The position numbers were made by a program, and so were the translations under genes. Below the pieces are notes generated by a model. The model did no database searches. It was not told where the DNA came from and saw only the letters and a program-made list of their open reading frames with translations. A stretch of 64,000 bases of DNA from Eutreptiella sp. 'Long Island Sound 2002' (taxonomy: Eukaryota > Euglenozoa > Euglenophyceae > Eutreptiales > Eutreptiaceae): NCBI GenBank assembly GCA_964036045.1, contig OZ038384.1:53148385-53212384 (forward strand), read 5' to 3'. Positions 25,524 through 36,588 of this stretch are shown here, piece by piece (within the stretch, counting starts at the first letter, position 1; each line of letters opens with the position of its first letter).

Positions 25524-28287
25524 TCATGGCTGCACGTGTGGACCGGGGCCCCCCGCCGGATCCGGATCACCGGACGGAGGGGGGCCACCAGCAGGTTCAG
25601 GGGGACCACCCGCACCCGGCGCGAGCGGCTGGCGAGGTGGCCCATGTCCCCGTGGGCCTCCGCCCGAGGCGGCCGTCGTCTGCTGAGACCCGGCAGATGC
25701 GGCGGGCTCCCCCTCTGCCTGCCCGCCGGATGTACTTGCCGCCGTACTCCCCGTAGAAGTCACTGCCCCACACCGTAGTGCAGACCCAATCGCTCCAGAT
25801 CGTGCCGCCGACGGCGACGCCCCGCGCTCCGCCGCAGGGCGGGCACCCGTGGGCAGCGTGAGCGCTCTGGACCTCGCCTGGGCCGACGCGAAAGGCCCCA
25901 CCTGGCCCCCCGGCATAACGCCAGCCAGCATGGCTAGCGCCTGGTCCCGTTGCGCCGGATCAGTCGCATGGTCCCGCTGGATGTGGTCCAGCAAGTCCTT
26001 GGGGTGGAGGTGGGTAGGCCGGCAGTGCTTGCCAGCTTTCCATGTGCAGTGACCTGCCCCATCCAGCCGAGACCGGGGGCAGACGTTGATCGTCTTTCTC
26101 CCACGCTGCTCCGTGGCCAAGTCGCCACCGAAGTGCTACAGCACGTACCGAATGTTGGTATAGCCGCCATACTGAGGCGGCGGGCCCCTCTTGGGCGGCG
26201 GCTTGGGCGCCACTTTCGGGGCCTGCCTGGCCGCCGCGGCCGGGGGTGCCGCAGGCCGTACCGGTGGCACGCTTGGCGGCTGCGGCAGGTGCAGCATTCC
26301 CCCCACGGGAAACTGCTCCTCCACCCAGCGGCGCCACGCGTCGGCGAACTTCTCCCGGTCGCCCTCGACCTTCCACCTGGACGCGGAGAGCGCCCGGAGC
26401 CACGGCCCCATGTTCTCCGCCATGACCCGGCGGAGGGCATCTCCTCCGCTCTACCGGCGGAAGCGTGTCGCGGCCACGCCTGCCACGGTCCCTTGGAGGT
26501 ACAGCGCGTCGCCCCCGTCGCCACTCAGTGCACTAAGGTGCAGGGCCTCCAGGTCGGCGGGGCGGACCGTGAGCACCGTGCCCTCCCCGCGATCGTACAG
26601 GCGCAGCGCCGAGGAGTGGGGCTCCAATGCCGCCACAACCCAGCACCACGCCCTCGACACGCTATGCAGCAGTGCCAGCGAGGCTGCCGGCCTGTTGCTG
26701 GAGGACTGCGCTGCCGGGGCCTTGGGGAGGGCCGCTGCGTGACCCTGCAGCGCCCTGCACATGACAGCTGCATGCTTAGCCTGCCACATGTTGCTCGGGG
26801 CTATGGGCCAGACGTCCTGCCCCTGGATCGCCGGCGGTCGCGTGACCTCCACGAAGACCGCCGGCGCCGGCGGGATGTCCTCGGCCGTGCACCTGTGTGC
26901 CCTGCGCACCGGCCCCAGCTCCCTGAGGCACTCCCGGAACACCCGGTAGCAGGCCGGGCCCCTGGACTGCTGCCTCCTGAGCCGGCACGCGGTGACTACG
27001 ACCCACTCCAGTCCCCCTGTCTCCACCCGAACACAGGCCCAATACTCCTCCCCTTCCAACACCACCAGCCGCCCCATATCCGCCACGCCCACCGTATGGG
27101 TGGAAGGCACGCTCTCCACCCTCAGCCACCGCTTGGCGCTTTCTTCCCACGGCTGGGGGGCATGCATCCGCTGCTGCTGCATCGCGTCCCGCACGTGCTG
27201 CAGGGACACCGTCGCCAGCATGGACATCCCCCCGTCCGCTGCCGCCGCCATACACAGCAGGGCATGTTGCATGCGCGCCCCGGGCAGCCCCACGTTGTGC
27301 GGGACGTTCGCCACGTCCAAGGGCGTGCATGGCGCCGGCAGGGCATCCAACACCGCTGCAGGTAGCTCCCCCAGGGACGGCAGACGCGCGATGGGCCCCA
27401 TGTCCCTGGTGAGGACCACCGCCTCCACCCACCGCCTGTCCAGCGCGGACAGGAGGTTGCCCGGCCTCGGCACCCTGAGGAGGGTACCGACGGCGGACAT
27501 GAGGGCGCACACGCCACAGTCCTTGGCGTTGCCGGCTGGCTGCTGCACCTGTGCCGCCCGGGCCTCCGCCAGCAGATGCTCTGCACCCGGCCATCCCGCC
27601 CTCTGGCCCCTGGGTGCCATGCGCATCGTCCGGACCGCCATGTCCCATGTGTGCGGCCACTGGGGCGGGGCCCCCGACACCACAGGCCGGCCCAGCGGGT
27701 CCACGGTCAACCGCATGTCAAGGGCCACGAGGTGGTGGGCCGTCCAGTGCCGCATGTTCGGCGTCTCCGACCGGTCTAGGTACACCGCCTCCGAGCCCCC
27801 CAGCTGGACGTACCTCGCAATGAGGAGGGCAGCCGGGGTTTGGTCGTGCCGCTGGCCCTCCCACCCCTCCCTCGGGAGCATCATGGCGTGGGGGGCACTG
27901 CACAACGTCGGCTGCCAGCGCGACCACGTCGTCGCTGAGCTCAACCCCATGGTCTGCGGCCACCAGGAACTGGTGCCTGGGCCTGGAGTACAGGTGTTCC
28001 AGGGCGCCCCGCAACTCAGCCGGTGGGGGAGAGGCGTCTCCACAGTCCCGCAGCCAGGGGAGTGCGCCCGGGAGATGCCGCCCTGCTCCTCCTGACCAGA
28101 CGGCGGCCTTAAGGACCGGCAGGTCTCGCCAGACAGCCCTAGCGACCGGATCGCGCCAGGGTTGTGGCTTGTTTGCTCCCCACTGGAGGACGGCCACCAC
28201 AGCATGCGTGGTCAGGGGCTCTGCCGTGAGCTGCAACGCTGTCCCCCCGTCGGTGTCGATCACCGTGCCCCGTGGGGCAGTGAAGAC

Positions 28288-28288
<1 letters not shown>
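25524..28288 (-). CDS. Family E ORF1: Ulp1/C48-like cysteine protease with Cys/His-rich C-terminus
   Basis: The frame enters from the TA tract without its own start, so the 5' end is missing. It changes frame once at a G6 run (plus strand near 27891-27896) and closes at TGA 25524-25526. TAG triplets at 26451 and 26136 interrupt it. The middle shows the C48 protease pattern: a His-Trp pair near 27745, an Asp some 15 residues on, and later KDCGVCAL around 27515 with upstream glutamines. The part after 26450 is Pro/Ala-rich and ends with a Cys/His cluster near 26060-25980 that may bind nucleic acid. ORF2 follows in the same frame right after the TGA. If TAG is not glutamine, this is a pseudogene in three pieces. 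Confidence 0.6.

Positions 28289-28320
<32 letters not shown>
28289..28320. repeat. (TA)n microsatellite
   Basis: TA tract cutting the 5' end of the family E element; a different repeat begins directly on its other side. Confidence 0.97.
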
Positions 28321-28323
<3 letters not shown>

Positions 28324-28965
28324 AAGGGAGCAGCCGATTTTCTAGAAATCTGGTTCGGACGCCCCGTGTGTGGTACAGTTTTGGGTGGTGCACATTGCCC
28401 CCCCTATTTTGAACGTGGGGAATCCAAAAAAAGAGGTCCCGTTGCTTGTTGAAACGGTGGCGAGGCTGTACGGCTTGGGAAACTTGGACGGTTCTGCCTA
28501 AAATCTGGAAATTTGGCTGCCCGGTTGCTTGCTGGTTTGCTGTGTACCTACCTTGTGCCCTTAATTTCTCAAACATATTGTTTCGTTGGGAAAAAATGCC
28601 GGAGGGTAAATTCATGCGTCTCGATGTGCCGATTTCGAAAATGTAGGTGTTTCCTTGTAACTCCACATATGACGGAGCAATGCACGAAACACGACAGACC
28701 CCAGTTCGCGACCTGTGTATTCTGCACAGACAACCCAAAATCCTGGAAGCGTCCGACTTCAGCCCTGATTTGCGAAAAAATATGGTCTCCTACCCCGCCC
28801 CCCCCCCCCAAACCCATACATATCCGAAAAGCCCATTTCTTGGAGATTTCGAAAAGGTATAACATGCCCCCCCCTACGGAACAACATTTTTCCGAAAATC
28901 AACCCGAACTGAAAAATTCCTGCTAGTTCGACGAACAGCCCCCCCCCCCCCCCGTCAAACACCCA
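28320..28965. mobile_element. Unclassified TA-flanked element (family F)
   Basis: A 0.65-kb segment between TA tracts. It contains cccccctatttt followed by a run of seven A, the same motif pair found in the arms of the family B and C MITEs, and C-runs near both ends. I could not see long inverted arms. It may be a diverged relative of B and C. Confidence 0.4.
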
Positions 28966-28981
28966 TATATATGATATATTA

Positions 28982-29214
28982 CTGCACCCCTCTCCCCTTA
29001 AATCTAGCTAACAAGCAAGCAAGCAACAAGCAAGCACGTCACTATTCCGTTTTCTCCATTGCACCTTCCCAAAGATTGGCGGGCTTGACTCTACTTTAGC
29101 CATCCTAGAGCCTAGGTGGTGCCCTTGCCAAATCCAAGTTTTGAGCCAAAAACTCACCGGTGGCGGCCCGGGGCGTGGGCGCCAGGTTGGGAGGTGCCCT
29201 CCCAAATCTGCACA
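28982..29214 (-). mobile_element. Family A fragment
   Basis: Begins with a one-base variant of the family A terminus (ctgcacccctctccc) next to TA and follows the usual body for about 230 bp. It stops abruptly at 29214, where the TA-free island begins. Confidence 0.75.
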
Positions 29215-29369
29215 GTGCATTCTCGGGGATCCCCAAAAAAAGGGTGACAAAAGCAGAATTGGATGCCTAAGCCATGCCTTCTGGGGGGCCACAAGTGGGC
29301 GGAAATGATACATAACCCCTGCATTATTGGGGATCCCCAACAAAGGGGACAACATCAAAGCGCAAGGAA
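29215..29369. other. Spacer with direct repeats
   Basis: ggggatccccaa followed by A-rich and GGG sequence occurs at 29225 and again at 29329 in the same orientation. No gene is visible. The repeats may bound a small old insertion. Confidence 0.4.
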
Positions 29370-29515
29370 AAACAAAAGAAAGAAAGAAAGAAAGAAGTTT
29401 TCCATCTGGTCCCTGACCCTGTCTGGGGCCCTGCAGATTGCCCCCACTGGGAATTGAACCCATGACCCTAGAGTTGCAGAGGCACTGCTGTACAGGGTAT
29501 GGGCCATCTCTGACA
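29370..29515 (-). mobile_element. tRNA-derived SINE-like element
   Basis: On the minus strand a box-B match (ggttcaattccc, plus 29449-29461) follows an A-box-like stretch (near 29494-29506) at tRNA-like spacing. The 3' side then runs into a (CTTT)n tail (plus 29376-29396). The cloverleaf is not intact, so this is a SINE head rather than a tRNA gene. Confidence 0.55.
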
Positions 29516-31547
29516 TACCTGTGCACAGGGGTGGTATTGATATTTGCTCCAAATTGGTTTTCATCCATCATTGGGTTCTCCTGAAAAAACTGACTATTTT
29601 GAGTATAAAACACATAGGGTGAAAACCCATTTTTTGACCCTCTAGTGGTTCAGGCAGATTTGCCTTAGGGCGCCTTTGGTGCTAATGGTCCGGCACTTAG
29701 GTGCCAATTTCCAGGGAGGGAGGGGGGGGGGGGGGTGAGTCGGCGTAAAGGAGCCGGGCCCGGCGACCCCCGTCTCCCCCCCGTGGGAACAACCAACTGG
29801 AGACAAACAGTCAAAACTAGGGTTCAAGTAGTTGCCGACACACAAAGGTTGCATTGCGTGCACAGCATTCCCTCGGAATAACACATGGGGCGCTCGTCTA
29901 CGGACCACATTGGGCCAAAAACCACTCCTTGTAGAGCGAGCGAAGGACGCATGCAGGCATCCCCGCCACATGCAGGGTTGCAAATGTCAATGTCTTGCTT
30001 GACGCCTCCGAGCAACTCATGGAACTGATTGTCGGCCCCAAAGGGACCCAATCGTATCGGTCCCCCATTAGGACCTAGCTCCTCTTGTTGAAGTGCTCCC
30101 TGAGAAAGGGGGCCTCACACGGTGCACGCCTAGCCACAAAGGCCGAAGGAAAGTCACGTGCCCATAGCGTCATCACCTAATGGATGTTGCTAATGCGTAG
30201 CTAGTGCCGTGACGGCTGCCAAAACCCTCGGCGTCCACATAGCAATCGCGAGGGACCACAAGGCGGTTTGCAAGGCCACACTGGTCGTGGCCAGACCAGC
30301 TGACCCAAGTGCAGTGTATGCCGCATACCCTATGACGGGCGTTGCAACGTGATGCGCCCATGGCTCTGCCCTCTCTCCAGTGCACTATCACCAGTTTCGC
30401 TCAAAAGGGCACGTGCAGGTGTGCAACAAAAAACCTACAAACATTGGGGAAACAAAAGCAATTGTTTGACATGGGTGTTGATTTCACAAGGGGGAAGGGG
30501 TCACTTGGTGTGTTTGTGCTGGTGTTGATGCTTTCACCCGCCTACTGTAAGAGGCGCTGAGGGTACTACAAGAGGAAAAGAGGGGCATGTAGGAGTCCTT
30601 GCCCAACCAAAGGTCACTTCTAAATCTGATGAGAAATCAAGGCGCTAGGTGCCAATGAGGGACAGTGACATCAACTACAACTGCTGCATGTGGCCATCGC
30701 ATAAATGGAGGGTTCGAGGGGGGCTGCTCACTTTTCACCAGTCAATACCCATTTCGCGGAAGGCTAATGAGAGGTTGTTCTTTTTGAGAGTTTTGCCGAG
30801 CCTTTTAGTTTACTTCATTTTCTTGGATGATTACCAACCCCCAACCCTGGCCCTGCCTGAATCGAAGCACAGAGAAAATGCTAGAGTGATGGGCCCTCCA
30901 TGCAGGCAAACGGGGCTGGGGGGGGGGGGGCTCGGTGTTGCCATAAAGGCTGGGCATGCGCTGATTGATACATTTGCGTGCACGCACTGGTTTGGGGTTT
31001 CTGGAAAAGGTGTGGGGGGGAGTGCGCATGAGGGAGAGGGCTAAGGGTAGGACTCAACAGTGGACACAGAAGCACTGGGAAAGTGATGGGGAAGCAATGT
31101 GTAGCAGATACAAAGCGGTTGGAGGGCCGTTGGGGGTGGACAGAAGTGGTCAGCAGGAGGGTCCAAAGAGAGGGAGGGAGGTTTCCTCTGGCCGCTTTCA
31201 AGCCAAGTCTTGGGAGGGGGGGGAGGTCAATAAAATGTGGCCAAAGTGGTGTCAACCAGAAATGACACAGCACTGCAGCAGTGGGGATTGCAAACAATGC
31301 AACATGCACATGCAACGCCCTCACTCCCCTTTATAGTTACAAATATTGTTGCATGCCGTTGATACCAATGGGTACCTTATTTTTTAAAGTAAAAGTTGGA
31401 GGATGTCAAGGAGGCGGCAGACAGGGAAAAGAGGGTCATCCCACCAACTTGGAGCTGATATGTCGAGCAGGGTTTGACTCTCACAGTTGCCCGAGAGCAT
31501 ATCCCACCTACCACCACAGAACGACCAGCAATGTTTCACCGGCTGAC
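29516..31547. other. No gene recognised
   Basis: Mixed-composition DNA with G-runs near 29721-29735 and 30910-30919. Short open frames exist on both strands, but none has a domain, a codon pattern or a TGA-bounded start that I trust. A Pro/Leu-rich minus frame at 30881-31324 is probably chance. Confidence 0.4.
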
Positions 31548-32251
31548 CATAGGGTGGCGGGTTGTTGGACAAGATCGTGGTTAAGAAAAAAGCGACAGAA
31601 AAAGCACGGTTTGACCTTGACAAGGTGTGTGGCGCTGCACAAAGGGGGGGGGGGGTCCAATTGTGTGGCGGTAAGGAGGTAGCTTTGGGTGACAAGAAAC
31701 TGAAACGAAGGTTTGCTGTGCAAAAGGCTTCATGTTTGAGGGTTGCACTGTCCCATTTCTGGATCCCTGACCACTTGAAACCTGCTCACCGAGTTGCACT
31801 GGAATACTGCTGGCAGGGGCATTCAGGGTGTGCAAGACAGAAGATAGTAGCCACCCATGCTACACATACAAACCCATCATCAGCAAAACACCGGCTGGAG
31901 ATATGAGGCCTCAAGAGGGCATATGAACTGAGGAGCACTGTGCAAAAGCAGAGAGCGAGGGAGCACAGAACCCCACACAACGTGTGCACCACCGGGGTTT
32001 TGCACAAGCACACCACTGGACTCCTGGTTGCCTACGCAGTGTGGGAGCCAGTGGGTCCAGCCTTTGCCCGAACAGCTGCACTGACGGGTCATGGTCAACT
32101 GAATCGCCGTTGCGCTACATGTTAAGTCTTTTTTGACTGTGGGGCCTTTGTGTGTTGCCTTGGGCATTGCGGTTCACACACATACAGGAAGCCTTTGTGG
32201 ACGGCTTTGTTGAACAAGGTCAGTCTTCTAGAAGCGGGCAGCACATCCTGA
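31548..32251 (+). other. Possible coding stretch in two segments, same frame as the next gene
   Basis: One frame is open from 31548 to TGA 31904 and from 31907 to TGA 32249, with TAA at 32123 inside. The first part is Lys-rich and the second contains GLKRAYELRSTVQKQRAR, a helix-like stretch. The next gene (32258) continues in the same frame. These may be exons, pieces of a decayed gene, or chance. No domain recognised and no ATG at the start. Confidence 0.3.
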
Positions 32252-32257
32252 TTGGAT

Positions 32258-32791
32258 ATGCCCGCCTCCCCTGACACCCTTAAGGAGTACTCCCCTCAAA
32301 CCGCTGGCAGGACAAGAGCAAACGAGGGCGAGCATTCCTATCTGATCCGCAACCCTGCGCTTTTCCATCCCCCTCCGCCGATAGCCGAGAACAAAGCAGG
32401 TCATACCCAAGACATGGAATCGGACATCAGTGTTGTAAAGCACCATGCATCAAACCCCTCACCGGCTCAAAACCAAACACTCAAACCGCACACTCAAACC
32501 GAACACTCAAACCGGACACTCAATCCAGAGACTCAAACCGGACACAATTTTTCAGCAAGTTGTGAGCTTAGTGTCGCCGGAGCTGCTGAAGACCTGGAGA
32601 CATGTGGCAGCCCAACGCCACCAACAGTCTTTTTGTCTCCCCCAGAAACAAAGCCCCACCACTCACTGAACCGCCACAGGGTTTGGTAGCGATAGAACAG
32701 TTGGCCGACGCCCAAGAGGAACCAAGATCGCATCCTCATTGCTGATCTTGCCCTCCGCCGTGTTGCAGAGACAGGTGCACAGGGATTGTGA
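32258..32791 (+). CDS. Hypothetical protein, reads through two TAG
   Basis: The ATG lies six bases after an in-frame TGA, and the frame closes on TGA at 32789. TAG at 32687 and 32693 (residues 144 and 146) would be glutamines. The product of 177 residues is hydrophilic and rich in Thr, Gln, Asn and Pro. A short repeat of TQT/HSNR type lies around residues 70-90 and a basic C-terminal stretch follows the TAG pair. No membrane segment and no known domain. With the standard code it would end at residue 143. Confidence 0.4.
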
Positions 32792-33194
32792 TGCCTCCAT
32801 TCGCTTGAACTCTTAAAGAACAATTGGTGAACTGGGTCAATGCTCTTGTGTATGTGTGTGTGTGTGTGTGCGTGTGTGACGCCCGAGAAAATTTAAATCA
32901 TGCAGGGTTCAACATTCCTACGTCCTACGGTCATGCATCAGCAAAGCCATGAGTTCTGAGTTTGAGCGCCTCGCTGGCCGGCTGTTGAGCACTAGAACAC
33001 TGATTCACAGCTTCCTCCTCCCTGCTCCATATGTACACTACAGCTCACACTATCTCCAGGTCGTGCTGGGCCCTGGCTCTTGCTGTGGCCTAGACCCTAT
33101 CCCTGCTCCCAACAGCCTCGACGGGACCTAGGTGCGGAAACGCCGCAACGAACAAACAGACTCCAGAAAGATATGGTTCCCCGGCGGCGCCGTG

Positions 33195-33270
33195 GCCTAC
33201 ACTCCGGGATTCGAACCTAGGACCTGCGACGTAAGAGTCAAGTGCGTTTCTAGTATACCATGTCGTCGAT
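33195..33270 (-). repeat. tRNA-Lys-like sequence
   Basis: On the minus strand a perfect box B (ggttcgaatccc, plus 33206-33218), an anticodon-arm-like ttgactcttacg (plus near 33231-33242, CTT for Lys) and an A-box-like tggtatactag (plus 33250-33260) are spaced as in a tRNA. The acceptor ends do not pair, so it is a pseudo-tRNA or SINE head. Confidence 0.5.
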
Positions 33271-33277
33271 GTGACAG

Positions 33278-33384
33278 TAATATGAATATGAATATGAATA
33301 TGATTATGAATATGAATATGAATATGAATATGAATATGAATATGAATATGCATATGAATATGTAATATGAATATGTAATATGAA
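33278..33384. repeat. (TATGAA)n hexamer repeat
   Basis: About 15 units of a TATGAA-type hexamer with a few variants, directly upstream of the tRNA-Lys-like sequence on its strand. Confidence 0.95.
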
Positions 33385-33607
33385 AAGACCTGTGTCCCTA
33401 CTCCATATTTTCTCGGTATACCACTCATCTCCACGGCTGCACCATGTGTGTGTGTGTGTGTGTGTTTATATGTGTCTGTACCCAACTCTCTTTCACGTTT
33501 GCTAAATGTGGGCTCCTTGTTGAACCTGTAGTTGACAATCATAGAGCTGCGGCACACCGATGTTTTGTAATTGATTCTTCAATGACTGTGTGTGACGCCC
33601 ATTCATT

Positions 33608-34057
33608 TCATCCAAAGCAATAGCGTTCACTATGATACATCACCTCTCTACAATTGTGTTCACACTGCAGCAATGTTCGGATTTCACATTCCGCGCGGCC
33701 TTTCCTGCCTCTCTGCACGACAGCAAGGCTATGTACAGGGTGTGCATCCCTACCGCATCCCGCTTCCCACTGGTGCATGCCCCGTCCCTTAGGCGGGGCC
33801 CCCCATAGATGAGCCTGCTTGAGTGCTCGGTGATGGATTGACTGACGCGACGTTGTGACGTTGTGGTGTAGCATGCTTTTTGCCGGGTCTGTGTTTGTGT
33901 CCGAGTCACAGAATGAGTTGTCTCTGCACCTGCCTACCTTTCTTTTGGCTTCTTGCAGATAGCGGTTCCCCTTCCGGTGGTCTTGTGGGGGTTGTGACCG
34001 GTGTAGACACCTGGGTTCTCGGCCTTGTGGGGGCCGGTTCGGACTCCGTTTAGGCAT
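33608..34057 (-). CDS. Hypothetical basic protein, doubtful
   Basis: An ATG-to-TGA frame of 149 residues without internal stops of any kind. The product is hydrophilic, Arg/His/Cys-rich, with no recognised domain. A frame of this length can arise by chance at this composition. Confidence 0.25.
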   Translation of the reverse strand: MPKRSPNRPPQGREPRCLHRSQPPQDHRKGNRYLQEAKRKVGRCRDNSFCDSDTNTDPAKSMLHHNVTTSRQSIHHRALKQAHLWGAPPKGRGMHQWEAGCGRDAHPVHSLAVVQRGRKGRAECEIRTLLQCEHNCREVMYHSERYCFG

Positions 34058-34082
34058 TCGAGGCCGGCGTGAGTGTCTGCAC

Positions 34083-34320
34083 GTTCGAACACACCGACGA
34101 CGGTGTTGTGAGGGTTCTCACATTAGAGTACACCGATGATTGGGTTGCGAACACACCGACGACGGTGTTGTGAGGGTTCTCACATTAGAGTACACCGATG
34201 ATTGGGTTGTGAGGGTGCGCACATTGGAGTATAGGGCTCACTGTGGCGTGAGACGCCGCACATTTGGTGTCAAGGTTCTGACATTCGAGTACACCGATAA
34301 TTGTGGCGTGTTTGGTGCAA
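34083..34320 (+). repeat. Minisatellite, 39-bp subunits, partly coding-like
   Basis: A 62-bp unit is repeated at 34086 and 34148. Within and after it a 39-bp subunit recurs (acaccgaygatyggg, then gtgagggt, then cacattrgag). In one plus frame the subunits encode 13-residue repeats of the type YTDDWVVRVRTLE. The 62-bp step breaks the frame, so coding use is uncertain. Confidence 0.6.
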
Positions 34321-34640
34321 AGGACCATGGTGCCGGGGAGTACACACTCCTGTCTCAGCAGCGCTCTCTGGTCTCCGAGGAGTCCGCCGAGCCCTGGCTC
34401 TACATGTCCCTCTCCGCCTGATTGAGCATTGCTGGCTACGCTTCCTGCTTTGGCAGGGGGGGGGGGGTTCAGTGGCTGTGCCAGGCGCGGCCCCACACGG
34501 AGTATGTCTACGAGATCACTATACCTCTGACCCTGTTGCTCCGCTCTTCCTGTTCTCCAATGAATTCGGGATTCCCTGTTCTTGATGGTTGCATGCAGGT
34601 GGCGCAAAGTGGCCGCCCCCTGGACCGGCCTGTCCCTATG

Positions 34641-34925
34641 CTACCAGCCATTCAAAGACGAGTAGTCAATATTAAGCAGCACATCAGTGTAACATTGAGA
34701 GGAGAAGACCACATATGCCGTGAGGTTCGTAGGGACTGTTTCTAAAACCCTAAGCACTGCCATATACTCTGCCTCCAACTCCAAGGCCGGTGCGTAATCC
34801 ACTACTTGGAAGTTGTGGGGGTGGGAGGCCCCAAAAGTAGCCCCATACGCCATTCCCTGGCTCAAGGTAATTGCCGCCACCCAAGCTTTGATCTGTGATA
34901 CTCTAACATCTCCTCCCCGTTGCAT
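34641..34925 (-). pseudogene. RNase H-like fragment
   Basis: The minus-strand frame contains LELEAEYMAVLRVLE, which resembles the Glu helix of retroelement RNase H. It also contains YVVFSSQCYTD, which resembles the following strand but with Ser in place of the expected catalytic Asp. A glycine-rich strand precedes. It is short, lacks the fourth acidic motif and is probably a fossil. Confidence 0.45.
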
Positions 34926-34989
34926 GCCCTATCTGTCGAGTCTCTTCGTGCCCCGCCTCTTCGGAGGTGTCAGTGTGCCATGCGAACCC

Positions 34990-35420
34990 CTCCCGTGTGT
35001 GCAGCGTCGTTATATACCCGTGTATTGTGCCCATACACATGTGTCATGGACACTGGCGCTGTCCTATCCTGCAGTAACCGCAAAATGTCCTCCCATACAT
35101 CATGGTGCCTAACTGGCTTCTTACTCTGTGCCATCCATGCACGCCTTTGATATCACTGCAAATTGTTAAAAATGTCTACACACCACTTGGAGTCATTGTA
35201 CAAACATAGCTCTTGGGTGTTGTGTGTATTCTTGCTCTGACTGCTGATACCTCCGCTCTTTTATTGGTATGTGGTCCCACTACTGGCTCGCTGATGTTGC
35301 CATAGTCTGCATGGGGGAAATATACCGCATACCCCGCCCGCCCTCTGATCTGAGACCTGCCTCTCCACGCATGGACCTTTGTGGAGTCCAGGAGAGAGTG
35401 TGGCACTGACTCCGCATATG
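34990..35420 (-). pseudogene. RNase HI fossil
   Basis: The first part (35406-35230) reads GYAVYFPHAD .. TNKRAEVSAV, the classical RNase HI strand and Glu helix. After a one-base frame change it continues LYNDSKW (second Asp), an Arg/Trp segment, HDVWEDILRLL, then VYGHN and YNDAAH (His and last Asp). A TGA stands where RNase HI normally has the first of two tryptophans (near 35155). The frame change and TGA suggest a decayed host or retroelement gene. Confidence 0.65.
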
Positions 35421-36588
35421 ACGCGTCATGTGAAAAATCCTTGAGGTCCCCTGCTTCGCGTGCGCTGTCGTGTGTGTGTGTGTGTGTGTGCGTGCGCCGC
35501 TTGCCATTAACCGGTCGTAGTCAACCGATGTGGCCATCTGGGTGCACGCAAGTGACCATTGGCCGCTAATTCCGTCGGTGTGCAGCTGTGTGTGTCTGTG
35601 TCTATGTCTGTGTGTGTGTTGCTGGAAAAACAATATTATAGAGGGAGGCCCGCAAGGGTCACTGGCCCCCGTGGCTGCCTGTGGCGCCATCACACGGAAG
35701 CTGGCTTTCAGTTTCGACGGCCTGATTGCCTCCCTGCTTGGTGCCTGTTCGGCTCGCCTTTGGGGGCCTCGCTTGGGTCAAAATCTCTTGGGTTGGGTGG
35801 CCATGTAGCCTCTTTACCCGTGTGCCTGTGGCGGGCCACATCCTGTATTCGTCAACACGACCGCTTGCCGGGGGGGTGGGGGGGCTGGGGGGTTGCGCTC
35901 TGCCATTCCCCTCTTCGGCAATCGCTCCCGTGCGCCCCGTTGCTCCGCTCTCCGCCGTTTAGGCACCGGGCCCCACCCCCTCCCCGCCTCCCGGTGTGCG
36001 GGAGCCGGACGTGCGCGTGAGTGCGGCCCTCGGGTTGCGCCCTAGCAGGTGTGTCGGGCAGATCCATGGGCGTGGTAGTTGGGGGTGCTGCTCTAGGCGC
36101 CTAGCCTTGGCGCAACACTGTGGCGGCGTGAACAGTGCCGCTCCTCCATGGGACACAGGGTCGTTGTCCGGCTCCTCCACTTGATGCTGCGGGCCTCTAT
36201 GGGCCCCCTGTGAAATTGTAGGGCCCGCATAGAAAACGCTTGCATACGCCCTGGCCGCTCTCGTGGCTCCCCCCTTCCCCGGGCATCTCTCTCGCTGCCG
36301 TGGGCTGTCACCAGGTGCCGCTGTGGACATCCCTTGGGCGCGTCTCCGCTTTTGTTACTGTCGTACCACCCTCGCTTGCTGCTGGCGTGCCCATCGTTCT
36401 GAGCTGTACTTGCACAGCCAGCCTTTGCAAATAGTGCCATACCGCCGTTGGTCTGGTGAAGAGAGGTCGCCCCTTTACTCCTACCACTGTACCGGCTCCC
36501 AGTGAACTAGCGAGCGACACTGGGTGGTGATGGCTGCCGGCAGAATGGATTCCTGTCCTGCTACTTTCCCCATGAGGGTTACCGCCAA
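35421..36588. other. No gene recognised
   Basis: Contains GT-rich simple sequence (about 35468-35491 and 35582-35620) and a G-run near 35869-35893. Open frames on both strands are short and overlap each other without a recognisable domain. Confidence 0.4.
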
